From assembly GCA_044867785.1 (NCBI GenBank), contig JBIOVM010000170.1, forward strand, positions 1-64,000: a stretch of 64,000 bases of DNA. The letters run 5' to 3'. Within the stretch, counting starts at the first letter, position 1. Every line of letters begins with the position of its first letter. Positions 17,628-25,901 of this stretch are shown here, piece after piece. The DNA comes from DASRDR01 sp044867785 (GTDB lineage: Bacteria; Methylomirabilota; Methylomirabilia; Rokubacteriales; DASRDR01). The position numbers and the translations under genes were made by a program. The notes beneath the pieces were generated by a model, which was given only the letters and a program-made list of their open reading frames with translations, did not search any database and was not told the DNA's origin.

Positions 17628-17693
17628 GGGGTCAGGCCCAGGTTTTGACTTTCCCCTCGCCGCGCCTGAAAACCAAAGTCAAGGCCTGACCCC
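17628..17693. repeat. REP-like inverted repeat (GGGGTCAG type)
   Basis: GGGGTCAGGCC (17628-17638) pairs with GGCCTGACCCC (17683-17693), and inside it TTGACTTT (17645-17652) pairs with AAAGTCAA (17675-17682). Together they form an imperfect stem between the MamK-like gene and the Nudix gene. The GGGGTCAG tip is shared with the elements at 43231-43313 and 52591-52618. Such tips are typical of REP sequences mobilised by REP-associated tyrosine transposases, none of which is seen here. Confidence 0.7.
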
Positions 17694-17706
17694 GTGTTTG
17701 AGATTC

Positions 17707-18498
17707 GTGGTTGAGGCTCGGCCGGCAGCCTCCGTCCTCCTCATCCGCCCCGGGCGGACCGGCCCGATCGAGGTGTTCCTCATCCGCCGCGCCCGGGACA
17801 TGCGCTTTCTGGGCGGCTACTACGCCTTTCCAGGCGGCAAGGTCGACCTGGCCGACCGGAGCGACGACGCGCGCCGACGGACCCGCGGGCTCGCCCCCGA
17901 GGCGGCCGCGCGGGCGATCGGGGATGCGGCGGACGAGGTGCCGGCCATCGCCTACTGGATCGCGGCCGTGCGCGAGGTCTTCGAGGAGACGGGCATGCTC
18001 CTGGCCCGGGACGCCGCCGACGGGACGATCGCCGCGGGGGCGGCGACCCAGGCCCGGCTCGAGGACCACCGCCGCGCGCTCGTCCGCGGCGACCGCTCGT
18101 TCACCGCGATCCTGACGACCGAGGGCTGGTCGGCGGATCTGGGTCCGCTCCGCTACCTCTCCCACTTCGTCACGCCCCCGGCGAGCCCGATCCGCTTCTC
18201 CGCGCGGTTCTTCCTCTGTCCCGTCCCGGCGGGCCAGGAGCCGCGGCTCATCGCCGAGGAGGCGTCGGAGGGATTCTGGGTGGACCCGGCCGAGGCCCAC
18301 CGGCGCTTCCGTCGCGGGGAGTGGCCCATGGCCGAGCCCGCCGAGTACGGCACGCAGTACCTCGCCCAGTTCGAGTCGTGCGAGGCGGTATGGCGCCATC
18401 ACGCCGACGGGCGGCCGGCGTTTCACGGCATCATCGACCGCCTGGACGCCGCGCGCTACTACCTCTTCGACTGGTCGACGGTGGTGCGCCCCGCGTGA
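17707..18498 (+). CDS. Nudix hydrolase (NUDT19/acyl-CoA diphosphatase-like)
   Basis: Pyrophosphohydrolase of about 263 aa. The Nudix box is split: PGGKVDLADRS is separated by about 40 residues from AAVREVFEETGML. An insertion at this point is characteristic of the NUDT19/RP2p group, in which family members hydrolyse acyl-CoA and CoA. Acyl-CoA dehydrogenases upstream make an acyl-CoA substrate reasonable but not proven. The start is uncertain because a REP-like repeat ends 13 nt upstream; GTG at 17707 or TTG at 17698 are the only candidates before the conserved VEARPAASVLLI. Overlaps the next gene as GTGA. Confidence 0.85.
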   Translation: MVEARPAASVLLIRPGRTGPIEVFLIRRARDMRFLGGYYAFPGGKVDLADRSDDARRRTRGLAPEAAARAIGDAADEVPAIAYWIAAVREVFEETGMLLARDAADGTIAAGAATQARLEDHRRALVRGDRSFTAILTTEGWSADLGPLRYLSHFVTPPASPIRFSARFFLCPVPAGQEPRLIAEEASEGFWVDPAEAHRRFRRGEWPMAEPAEYGTQYLAQFESCEAVWRHHADGRPAFHGIIDRLDAARYYLFDWSTVVRPA

Positions 18499-19385
18499 GC
18501 CAGGCGCCGGGCCAGGGCGGAGGGGACGAGCGCCGGGTGAGCGCCCCCGGGCCGGCGGCCTTCCCCGAGACGGCGCGGCTGACCCCGCTCGTCGGGCGCG
18601 TGCTCGGCTTGAACCCGGGGCTGATGACGGGGCCCGGGACGAACACCTACGTCGTGGGGGCGCGGCACCCGATCCTCATCGACACCGGGGCCGGCGTGGC
18701 CGGGTACATCCCTCTGCTCCAGGGCTTCCTCGCCGCCGAGCGCCTCGCGGATGTGGAGCAGGTCCTGCTGACACATCGACACGTCGACCACATGGGCGGT
18801 GTGCCCGACGTCCGTCGCGCGTTCCCACGTATCCCGGTCGCGAAGCTCGTGCGAAACGACGCCGCCCTCCCCGTGACCATGCAGCGTCTCGAAGATCAGA
18901 TGATGATCCGCGGCGACGGCGCCACCCTTCACGCGCTTCACACCCCGGGCCACGCCTCGGATCACCTCTGCTACTACCTCGAGGAGGAGCGGGCGCTCTT
19001 CACCGGCGACCTGATCCTCGGGGGGTCCACGACCGTGATCCCGCCCGACGACGGCGATCTCGGCGACTACATGGCCTCGCTTCGGCGGGTGCTGCAGCTG
19101 GACGTCCAGCGGATCTACCCCGCCCACGGCCCCGTGCTCGAGCCGGCGCGCCCCGTCGTCGAGGGCTACATCGCGCATCGCCTCGAGCGCGAGGCCCAGA
19201 TCCTCGAGGCGCTTCGCGCGGGCGCCGAGACGGCAGAGGAGATCGTCGCCCGGGTCTACCGGGACGTGGCGGCCGCGCTCCATCCGGTGGCCCGTTTGTC
19301 GGTGCTCTCGCACCTGGCAAAGCTCGAGCGCGAGGAGCGGGTCGTCCGCTCGCCCGGCGAGCCCCCGCGCTTTCGCCCGGCCTGA
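18495..19385 (+). CDS. MBL-fold metallo-hydrolase (LACTB2-like)
   Basis: Metallo-beta-lactamase-fold hydrolase of 296 aa. The metal site LLTHRHVDHMGG has H94, H96, D98 and H99; TPGHASDH and FTGDLILGG give the third histidine and bridging aspartate, and YPAHGP the last histidine. The C-terminal winged-helix-like tail (about 60 residues) is typical of the LACTB2/glyoxalase II-like group, which includes RNases and thioesterases. GTG at 18495 overlaps the Nudix stop (GTGA); a second GTG at 18537 is possible. Coupling to a CoA-type Nudix enzyme suggests thioester hydrolysis; this is inference. Confidence 0.88.
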   Translation: MSQAPGQGGGDERRVSAPGPAAFPETARLTPLVGRVLGLNPGLMTGPGTNTYVVGARHPILIDTGAGVAGYIPLLQGFLAAERLADVEQVLLTHRHVDHMGGVPDVRRAFPRIPVAKLVRNDAALPVTMQRLEDQMMIRGDGATLHALHTPGHASDHLCYYLEEERALFTGDLILGGSTTVIPPDDGDLGDYMASLRRVLQLDVQRIYPAHGPVLEPARPVVEGYIAHRLEREAQILEALRAGAETAEEIVARVYRDVAAALHPVARLSVLSHLAKLEREERVVRSPGEPPRFRPA

Positions 19386-19528
19386 GCCCCGGGCGTCCGT
19401 CTCGATCCACCCCGTCCTCAGATGTCGACAGGGCCACCGGCCGGGAGGCGCCGGCCCCCCGATCGCCGGCGCGCCCAACGGCCCGCCGCATCGACGAATC
19501 TCGCGGCCGGAGCGTCGGACCTCCGTCG

Positions 19529-19544
19529 TGGCACCGACCTTGCT
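19529..19544 (+). promoter_or_regulatory. Sigma-54 (-24/-12) promoter of the pseudopilin gene
   Basis: TGGCAC (19529-19534), 5 nt, TTGCT (19540-19544): every position of the TGGCAC-N5-TTGCW consensus is met, with GG and GC separated by 10 nt. Transcription would begin near 19555, just before the GGAGG ribosome binding site (19556-19560) and the ATG at 19567. Sigma-54 control is classical for type IV pilin genes such as pilA. The required enhancer-binding protein is not in the window. Confidence 0.8.
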
Positions 19545-19566
19545 CGAGCCTGGTCGGAGGCATGCG

Positions 19567-20016
19567 ATGCGAGACCGACAGCACGGGGTCACCCTGGTCG
19601 AGGTCGTCGTCGTCCTGCTGGTGATCGGCATCATGATCGGCGTGGCGGTCCCGTCGGTGAGCGGCGCGCTCGAAGGGTATCGGGCGATCGGAGCGACGGC
19701 GGACCTCTATGCCGCGGTCCATCACACGAAGGCGCGCGCCCGGGCGAACGGCGTGACGCACGCGCTGGTCCTGGAGCCCGACGGGCAAGCGTTCCGGATC
19801 GTCGCCGACCCGGACGGCGAGGCGCGCACGGTGGAGGGCCCGCACCGTCTGGTGGACGGCGCGGTCGCGTCGAGCAACATCACGATTCAGTTCTCGCCGA
19901 AGGGCTTCGCCGTGCCCGCCGGCACGATCACCATCCGGAGCGGCGGGGAGACGCGCCGCATCGTGGTCAATCTCCTCGGCCGAGCACGCATCGACACCGG
20001 GGAGAATCCCTCATGA
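19567..20016 (+). CDS. Type IV pilin-like / GspH-FimT family pseudopilin
   Basis: 149-aa prepilin. A short basic leader MRDRQHG ends in glycine 7, followed by VTLVEVVVVLLVIGIMIGV with glutamate at position 5 of the mature protein, the signature cut and methylated by prepilin peptidase PilD. The remainder resembles a GspH/FimT globular domain (ATADLYAAVHHTKARARANG). ATG at 19567 has GGAGG 6 nt upstream and a consensus sigma-54 promoter before it. No other pilus or type II secretion genes are nearby, so it is an isolated minor pseudopilin. Its stop overlaps a possible start of the next gene (20013, ATGA). Confidence 0.9.
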   Translation: MRDRQHGVTLVEVVVVLLVIGIMIGVAVPSVSGALEGYRAIGATADLYAAVHHTKARARANGVTHALVLEPDGQAFRIVADPDGEARTVEGPHRLVDGAVASSNITIQFSPKGFAVPAGTITIRSGGETRRIVVNLLGRARIDTGENPS

Positions 20017-20054
20017 ACGTGCCGGGCGGAGACCCGAGTTGGGGAGGGAACGCC

Positions 20055-20324
20055 ATGACTGGGACGACGGAGCCACGGCGCGGACGCAACGGACGGCAGG
20101 ACGTCGGGGCGGCCTGGCAGAAGACGGGCGCGAGCGGCCCGTTCCTCGCCATCGAGCTCGACGCGGGCGCGGCGATCGCGGACGCCGTCGCCGCCCTCCT
20201 GCGCGGAGACGACCGGCTGAGCTACCTCGCCTTCACGAACGAGAAGAAGCCCGACGGCCGGGGGGGCCAGCCGGATCTCCGCCTGGTGCGGCCTCTCCGC
20301 CGCGGCCCCGACGACGCCGCGTGA
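20055..20324 (+). CDS. Small DUF736-like protein
   Basis: 89 aa. The segment VGAAWQKTGASGPFLAIELD followed by LAFTNEKKPDGRGGQPDLRL matches the pattern of DUF736-type small proteins (GxxWKKxSxxGxxYLS...FxNxKK...PDY), whose function is unknown. ATG at 20055 has a strong GGGGAGGG (20041-20048). An in-frame ATG at 20013 would give 103 aa and overlap the pseudopilin stop as ATGA, so the start is unsettled but coupling to the pilin message is likely. The family match is from recalled pattern only. Confidence 0.6.
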   Translation: MTGTTEPRRGRNGRQDVGAAWQKTGASGPFLAIELDAGAAIADAVAALLRGDDRLSYLAFTNEKKPDGRGGQPDLRLVRPLRRGPDDAA

Positions 20325-20366
20325 CGCTCGCCGCGCCCGGGCGGCGCGACGAGGCACGTCGGCGCG

Positions 20367-20831
20367 TCACCGGGCCCGCGTGGAGCGCGGCGCGCGCTTC
20401 CCCCGGGACGCGAAGACCTTCGCGAATTTGGCGAGAGCGCTCGCCCAGCCATCCGCGTGCCCCGCGGCCTCCCGGGCCTCACGGAACCCGGTCTGTCGCA
20501 GCACGATCTCGGTCGAGCCGTTCGCCGCTCGGAAGGACACGGTAACCAGCGTTTCGACCGGCTGCTCCTCCTCCCACTGGTGCGTGAAGACCACTTCCTT
20601 GCCGGGGACGATCTTCCGGTACACGCCGTGCGCGACGTGCCGTTCGCCGTCGCAGCTCATGGTCTCGCGGAACGTCCCGCCCACCCGCATGTCGGCCTCG
20701 AACGACACCACCCGGCAGCCATCCGGCCCCCACTTGCGCGCCAGGCGCGGATCGCTGAACGCTTGAAACACGTCCGTCCGCGCGCCCCGGACCAGCTGCG
20801 ACACGCGCAGACGCTTCGCGCCACTCGTCAT
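20367..20831 (-). CDS. SRPBCC/AHSA1-domain protein
   Basis: 154-aa START-like (AHSA1) domain protein. VFQAFSDPRLARKWGPDG near the N-terminus and MRVGGTFRETM follow the family pattern, and the C-terminal helix ends DGWASALAKFAKVF. Such proteins bind hydrophobic ligands; many accompany VOC proteins and YCII proteins in small stress or detoxification groups, as here (a VOC gene lies 82 nt upstream). The role is unknown. Confidence 0.85.
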   Translation of the reverse strand: MTSGAKRLRVSQLVRGARTDVFQAFSDPRLARKWGPDGCRVVSFEADMRVGGTFRETMSCDGERHVAHGVYRKIVPGKEVVFTHQWEEEQPVETLVTVSFRAANGSTEIVLRQTGFREAREAAGHADGWASALAKFAKVFASRGKRAPRSTRAR

Positions 20832-20913
20832 CGTGCACCTCCCGTCACCGCCCGCGCGCCGACACGTCGCGGCGATCCCGACGGCGAGCGAATCGTCGAC
20901 CGCTCGCGGCGTG

Positions 20914-21396
20914 CTACCCCTCGGACGGGCACATGGCGGCCATGGCCGCCGCGCCGCGCTTGCGGATCTCCTCGTGGCTCAGGTCTTCCACGTGCGTCGC
21001 CATCGCCCACTCGTGGCCGAATGGATCGGCGAGCTTCGCGAATCGGTCCCCCCAGAACATGTCCGTCGGCGGCATGAGGGCCTTGGCGCCGGCGTCGACC
21101 GCCCGCTTGAAGGCGGCGTCCACGTCCGGCACGTAGAGGAAGATCGACGCGGTCGTGCCGCCCAGCGTCTCAGGCGAGCGGGGCCCCTGGGGGAACTCGT
21201 CGCTCAGCATGACGACGGAGTCCCCGATCCGAAGCTCGGCGTGCATCACGCTCGTGCCGTCGGGACCCGCCATCCGGGCGTCTTCCCGGGCGCCGAACGC
21301 GCGCCCGTAGAACTCGATGGCCTGCGCCGCCTTCTTGAGCGTGAGGTAGGGCGTGACGGTGCGGTATCCATCGGGAATGGGCTTGGGCTTCGCCAT
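20914..21396 (-). CDS. VOC-superfamily (PhnB-like glyoxalase) protein
   Basis: 160-aa vicinal-oxygen-chelate protein. The N-terminus GYRTVTPYLTLKKAAQAIEFY and the later FLYVPDVDAAFKRAVDAGAK and DRFAKLADPFGHEWAMATH are the two halves of a PhnB/YdcE-like domain, with the final glutamate before WAMATH. ATG at 21394-21396 is preceded by AAGGAG; the frame further upstream is not convincing. No substrate can be assigned. Same strand as the AHSA1 gene. Confidence 0.88.
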   Translation of the reverse strand: MAKPKPIPDGYRTVTPYLTLKKAAQAIEFYGRAFGAREDARMAGPDGTSVMHAELRIGDSVVMLSDEFPQGPRSPETLGGTTASIFLYVPDVDAAFKRAVDAGAKALMPPTDMFWGDRFAKLADPFGHEWAMATHVEDLSHEEIRKRGAAAMAAMCPSEG

Positions 21397-21715
21397 TGGA
21401 GCACTCCTTGCTCGTTGAGGATTGACATGGGCGTCCGCCGGCGAACGCGGTCGGCGTCCCGGTCGGCCATCCTGTACCCAGTAGTCGCCGCAGGCACCGG
21501 GGATCGACAGCCCTCCGGGCGCCGGGTCGGCCCTGGCACATCGTGGACACATCGGCTATCGTCGGCGTCGCCGGTCGAGCCCCGAGTCGTCCAGGCGGAC
21601 GACGCCGCGAGGACTGGGCCGGGAATGGCGGCCGGCGCGTCCCAGGACGAACCGTCGGCTCTGACGCCCGGGCGACGCGGCGCGCGACCCGTGGCAGAAT
21701 GGCGGCGGAGGTCTC
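21397..21715. other. 319-nt divergent intergenic region
   Basis: Lies between the VOC gene (minus) and the Cys-rich gene (plus). It should hold both promoters, but I see no convincing -35/-10 or -24/-12 pair on either strand. TTGACA at 21422-21427 on the plus strand has no -10 at the right distance. GGAGG (21707-21711) serves the Cys-rich gene. No RNA gene or repeat recognised. Confidence 0.5.
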
Positions 21716-22105
21716 ATGACTGCCAAAGGAGCGGCGCGCGCGGCGACGACCTGTCGGGCAGGCCGATGCCAGATCGAGTGCCCGCCCGGCGGCTGCGCCT
21801 GCATCTACGTCTACGAGACCGATAGCTGCAACTGCGAGTGCTTCGGCGAGGAGCGCACTGGGTCGGCGGGAGTGCTCGCTCTCGGCAACAAGATCGACGT
21901 GTCGGTCTCGGGTCTTCCGCTCGGACAGGTCGCGGCGCGACTGGACCGACTCCTCCTCGGGCGAAGCGTTCTGGTGCCGGCGGGACGCGTCAAGGAACGT
22001 GTGCGACTCCGGCTGACGGGTGTGCGCGTCTCCGCCGCGCTGAACGCGCTCGGCCTCCGCACCCAGAGGCGGACGAAGACCCGATCCCCGAAGCATCGCG
22101 GCTGA
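21716..22105 (+). CDS. Cys-rich small protein with secretin STN-like C-terminus
   Basis: 129 aa, not recognised as a whole. Eight cysteines fall within residues 13-42 (C13, C18, C22, C27, C29, C38, C40, C42), including CAC and CNCEC, suggesting a metal-binding or disulfide knot. Residues about 57-113 (KIDVSVSGLPLGQVAARLD ... VRLRLTGVRVSAALNALGL) follow the beta-alpha-beta pattern of the short secretin/TonB N-terminal (STN) domain. No signal peptide is evident, which fits poorly with an STN role. ATG at 21716 with GGAGG 5 nt upstream. Confidence 0.6.
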   Translation: MTAKGAARAATTCRAGRCQIECPPGGCACIYVYETDSCNCECFGEERTGSAGVLALGNKIDVSVSGLPLGQVAARLDRLLLGRSVLVPAGRVKERVRLRLTGVRVSAALNALGLRTQRRTKTRSPKHRG

Positions 22106-22190
22106 GCGCCACGCCCAGTGTCGGCCCGGTGAGCCTGGCCCCCCGGCGCAACGCGGCCGCCTGTTCCCGACCTCCACGTCCCGTCGCGAC

Positions 22191-23213
22191 ATGACCCTTC
22201 GCCTGGGGGTCGTCGGCGTCGGGCGGCGCGGCCACGACTGGATTCGCACCATCCACCAGACGGCCGGCTTCGAGCTGGCCGCCTGCGTCGACGCGGACCC
22301 GGCGGCGCTGCGTCACGCGGGACCGGCGCTCTCCGTGCCGAGCGACCGCTGCCACACGTCGCTCGAAGTCGCGCTGGACACCACGCAACCCGACGCGTTG
22401 ATCGTCGCCACCCCGCTCGATCAGCACGTGGCGCCCTCTCGGGCCGGGCTCGAGCGGGGCCTGGCCGTGCTCGTCGAGAAGCCGTTCGCCACCAGCCTCC
22501 GGGAGGCCCGGCAGCTCCACGAGCTCGCGGCCCGCATGGGCGCGCCGCTCGTGGTCGGACAGAACTATCGGTACACGCGCCTGCCGCGCGCCCTCAGACG
22601 GCTGGTGCACGAGGGCGTGCTCGGGCGGATCGGCCTGGTCTCGTGCCAAGCGTATCGGGGTCAGCAGCACGTAGTCTCGCCCGCCGTGCGAGCGCGTCCC
22701 GACGGCGTCCTCTGGGAGCTGGCGGTGCATCACGTCGACGCGCTGCGCTACGTCTTGGATCAGGAGGTCGTCCACGTCCTGGCGCAAACCTTCGCCCCAC
22801 CGTGGTGCGGCACGCGAGGCGGCGCCTCCCTCGACACCCTCCTGACCTTCGAGGGCGGTTGCCGGGTCGCGTATTCCGCCAGCTACGAGACGGCGGGGAA
22901 CGAGTTCTTCGAGGGCGGCGATCGCTTCCACCTCCGGATCCTCGGCGAGCGCGGCACCGTCTCCGCGTGGCAGCGCTGGGCCGTTCTCTGTCTACGTGGT
23001 AAGGTCCCCCGATGGGTCCGGCGCGGCCGCCGCGACGTCCCGGAGGAAGTCGTCCTCCTGCGGCAGCTGGAACAGGCCATCCGGGCAGGGCGCGAGCCCG
23101 AATGCAGCGGGCGGGACAACCTCCGGACCGTGGCGGTGCTCGAGGCCTGCGCGCGGTCGTCGTCCGAAGGGCGTGGGATCGACCCTCGAGCGCTCCTCGA
23201 TGAACCGCTCTGA
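22191..23213 (+). CDS. Gfo/Idh/MocA-family oxidoreductase
   Basis: 340-aa NAD(P)-dependent sugar oxidoreductase. The N-terminal nucleotide loop is GVVGVGRRGHDW, the signature VEKPFATSLREARQL carries the EKP motif, and LVVGQNYRYTRLPR follows. In the C-terminal domain ELAVHHVDALRYV matches the family helix carrying the active-site histidine. First gene of a four-gene run with a phosphodiesterase-fold enzyme and two glycosyltransferases, consistent with making or modifying an unusual sugar for a surface glycan. It overlaps the next gene by 14 nt. Confidence 0.92.
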   Translation: MTLRLGVVGVGRRGHDWIRTIHQTAGFELAACVDADPAALRHAGPALSVPSDRCHTSLEVALDTTQPDALIVATPLDQHVAPSRAGLERGLAVLVEKPFATSLREARQLHELAARMGAPLVVGQNYRYTRLPRALRRLVHEGVLGRIGLVSCQAYRGQQHVVSPAVRARPDGVLWELAVHHVDALRYVLDQEVVHVLAQTFAPPWCGTRGGASLDTLLTFEGGCRVAYSASYETAGNEFFEGGDRFHLRILGERGTVSAWQRWAVLCLRGKVPRWVRRGRRDVPEEVVLLRQLEQAIRAGREPECSGRDNLRTVAVLEACARSSSEGRGIDPRALLDEPL

Positions 23214-24693
23214 CTCGCCTCCCGTGGTGGCCGTGGGCATCGACGGGGCGGAGCCCACGCTGGTGGCGTCCTTGATGGCGCGGGGCGAGCTCCCCCATCT
23301 GCGGGCGCTCGCAGCGGGGGGGACATGGGGGCGGGTCACCTCCCCCGCGGATATCGGGAGCGGCGCCGTCTGGCCCACCTTCATGACCGGGATGCCGCCC
23401 GCGGTGCACGGCCTTTGCTACGACTGGCCGTGGGATCCCGACACGATGCGCATCGGGCGGATCACGACAGACCACTTGACGCCGTTCTGGCGGACTCTCG
23501 CGCTGGACGGCCATGCCGTCGGCGTCCTCGATGTCCCCTACGGACCGCTGCCCCGCGTGGAGAAGGGGCTCGAGATCAGCGAGTGGGGCAGTCACGACTG
23601 GATTCGGGGACGCTTGACGGTCTCCCCGGCGGCCGGGGCCGAATGGGTGCGGCGCCACGGCGGTGTCCATCCGTTCGCCACGGAAGTCATCGACGCCACG
23701 GGCCCCGAGGACGCCCCGGCTCTTCGCCGCCTCGCTGCCTTTTGCCTCGCCGGAGCCCGGGCCCGCGGCGCGCTGGCCGTCGAGCTCCTCGCCGAGATGA
23801 AGCTCGACATGCTGCTCGTCGTCTTCCCCGAGGTTCACAAGGGGTCGCACGCGCTCTGGCACACCATCGATCCATCGCATCCGGCTCACCGCTCCACGCC
23901 GCCCGACGGCCATGGGCTGCCGGACGTGCTCCGAGAGGTCGACCGGCAGATCGGCGGCATCGTGGAGGCGGCTGGCGCCGAGACTGCCATCCTGGTCTTC
24001 TCGCTCCACGGCATGCGGGCCAGGCGCGGGGTACCCACGATTCTCGATCCGCTCCTGCGCGCCCTCGGTCTGGCCGTTGGCCGTGAGGCACAGATGCGGT
24101 CCTGGCGCGACCGCGCGCGCGGCGCCTTTCTCGCCGCGAAGGGCCTCGCCCCGAGGTCCCTCAGGCGGCTCTACCACCGCATCGCCCCCCGGTCCGTCGT
24201 TCGGCGGGTCGAGCACCAGGGCTTCGGGCTCGACTACGATTGGTCGCGGACGGTCGCGTTCCCCCTGCCGAGCGACCAGCACGGCTGGATCCGGGTCAAC
24301 CTGGCCGGTCGCGAGGCCCAGGGGATCGTCGACGCCCGCCGGTATCCGGAGCTCTGCGCGCACATCGAGCGCGTGCTCGTCGGCCTCACGACGGCGGACG
24401 GCGAGCGCGTCGTGCAGCGCGTTCGCTGCCTCGCCGGTGACGGCGAGCCGCCCCGCACTCTGCCGGATCTCGTCGTCCAGTGGACGGATCCGGCCGAGGC
24501 CGCGCCGCTCAAGCTCGCGAGCCCAGCCGTCCAGGCGTATCCCACGGCCACCAAGTTCACGGGCCAGCACACGCTCGAGGGATTCTTCGTCTGGCGCGGA
24601 CGCCCCGGCAGCGGGCCGGCGCCCGCTGCGCTGGCCGCCGAGGACCTGCACCGGCTGCTCCGCGACGCGCTGAGCCGCCCGCGCGCGGCGTGA
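23200..24693 (+). CDS. Alkaline phosphatase-superfamily (type I phosphodiesterase) protein
   Basis: 497-aa metal-dependent phosphohydrolase or transferase. VVAVGIDGAEPTLVASLM supplies the first metal aspartate; SPADIGSGAVWPTFMTGM contains the nucleophile region and PAVHGL the following loop. VVFPEVHKGSHALWH and FSLHGMRARRGVPT give later metal histidines. This matches the PDE/NPP/phosphoglycerate mutase-like fold. No signal peptide is visible, so it is probably cytoplasmic. ATG at 23200 overlaps the oxidoreductase; GTGA overlap with the next gene. The place in the run suggests a phosphate-containing glycan intermediate, which is inference. Confidence 0.85.
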   Translation: MNRSDSPPVVAVGIDGAEPTLVASLMARGELPHLRALAAGGTWGRVTSPADIGSGAVWPTFMTGMPPAVHGLCYDWPWDPDTMRIGRITTDHLTPFWRTLALDGHAVGVLDVPYGPLPRVEKGLEISEWGSHDWIRGRLTVSPAAGAEWVRRHGGVHPFATEVIDATGPEDAPALRRLAAFCLAGARARGALAVELLAEMKLDMLLVVFPEVHKGSHALWHTIDPSHPAHRSTPPDGHGLPDVLREVDRQIGGIVEAAGAETAILVFSLHGMRARRGVPTILDPLLRALGLAVGREAQMRSWRDRARGAFLAAKGLAPRSLRRLYHRIAPRSVVRRVEHQGFGLDYDWSRTVAFPLPSDQHGWIRVNLAGREAQGIVDARRYPELCAHIERVLVGLTTADGERVVQRVRCLAGDGEPPRTLPDLVVQWTDPAEAAPLKLASPAVQAYPTATKFTGQHTLEGFFVWRGRPGSGPAPAALAAEDLHRLLRDALSRPRAA

Positions 24694-25901
24694 GCGTCGC
24701 CCCCGGCCGCCGGCTCCGGATCCTCTCCGTCATCGCCTCGTCGGACTTCGGCGGGGCCGAGCGCACCCTCGTGTCGGTCTTGAAGGGGCTCGATCCGGAG
24801 CGCTTCCAGGTGTTCGTCGCCTGCCACGGTCAGGGGCCCATGGCCGACGAGTATCGGCGGCACGCGGCGGGCGTGTGGAACGTGCCGCTGACCAACGCGT
24901 TCGACGTCCGGAGCGCGCTGGGCCTCGCGAGGCTGATGCGGCGCCTGGCGTGCGACATCGTGCATTCCTACCTCTGGACGGCTGACGCCCTCGCGGGGCT
25001 CGCCGGCACGCTCGCGCGCGTTCCGGTCCGGATCGCCACCGTCGGCGGGGACTACTTTCGCGCGGTCGACGAACGGGGGATGCGGCGGGTCAGGAAGGCC
25101 CTGCTGTCCCGCGCATACCGCGTAGCATATCGACCCTTCGACCGGGTGATCGCAGTGTCCCGTCGCACGGCCGACGACCTCGCGGGACGCGCGGGACTGC
25201 GGGTCGACCCCCGGAAGATGACGACCATCGCGAACGGCCTCGACCTCGACCGAATCCGCGCGGCCCCGGAGCTCGCGCGCGCCGACCTCGACTTGCCCCG
25301 GGTCGGGCCCGTACTCGTGACGGTCGCCAACTTCGTCCCGATGAAGGGCCACCGGTGGCTCTTCGAGGCCCTGCCGCGGATCCTGTCGCGCTTCCCCGAC
25401 GCCACGCTGGTTCTCGTCGGAGGCGGGCCCGGACTCGACGCGGCGCGCGCGTGTGTGACCGCTAGGCAGCAGGCGTCCCGTGTCCGCATCCTGGGACCCC
25501 GCGCCGATGCCGTCGCGATCCTGGCGCTGGCCGACGTGGTCGTCCTGCCCTCCGTCGCCGCCGAGGGAATTCCCATCGCGCTCCTGGAGGCCCTCGCCCT
25601 CGGGAAGCCGGTCGTGGCCACGCTGGTAGGCGGGGTGTCCGAAGTCATCCATGACGGCGCTAACGGGATCCTCGTTCCCCCGGAGGACTCGCAGGCGCTG
25701 GCCGACGCGGTGTCGGCCCTGCTCGCCGATCCCGCACGGGCGGCAGCGACGGCGGCCCTCGGCCGAGAGACCGCCGGCGCCGGGTTCTCGGACGATGCCA
25801 TGGTGCGTCAGCTCGAGGGCCTGTACCTGGAGCTCGCACGGTCCAAGAGCCTTCCGGCGGCGGACCCGGCCGTCGAGCCGATGACGGGAGCCGCCCGATG
25901 A
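24690..25901 (+). CDS. GT4-family glycosyltransferase
   Basis: 403-aa GT-B glycosyltransferase. ILSVIASSDFGGAERTLVSVLKGL is the acceptor-side N-terminus, VTVANFVPMKGHRWLFEALP the interdomain segment and EGIPIALLEALALGKPVVAT the GT4 nucleotide-sugar EX7E motif. GTG at 24690 overlaps the upstream stop (GTGA), and the gene ends in an ATGA overlap with the second glycosyltransferase, so the pair is translationally coupled. Donor and acceptor unknown. Confidence 0.93.
   Translation: MSVAPGRRLRILSVIASSDFGGAERTLVSVLKGLDPERFQVFVACHGQGPMADEYRRHAAGVWNVPLTNAFDVRSALGLARLMRRLACDIVHSYLWTADALAGLAGTLARVPVRIATVGGDYFRAVDERGMRRVRKALLSRAYRVAYRPFDRVIAVSRRTADDLAGRAGLRVDPRKMTTIANGLDLDRIRAAPELARADLDLPRVGPVLVTVANFVPMKGHRWLFEALPRILSRFPDATLVLVGGGPGLDAARACVTARQQASRVRILGPRADAVAILALADVVVLPSVAAEGIPIALLEALALGKPVVATLVGGVSEVIHDGANGILVPPEDSQALADAVSALLADPARAAATAALGRETAGAGFSDDAMVRQLEGLYLELARSKSLPAADPAVEPMTGAAR

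Noticed and set aside
21422..21427. TTGACA in the 21.4-21.7 kb gap as a promoter of the Cys-rich gene
   Set aside because: No -10-like sequence lies at 16-18 nt, and it is almost 300 nt from the start codon.
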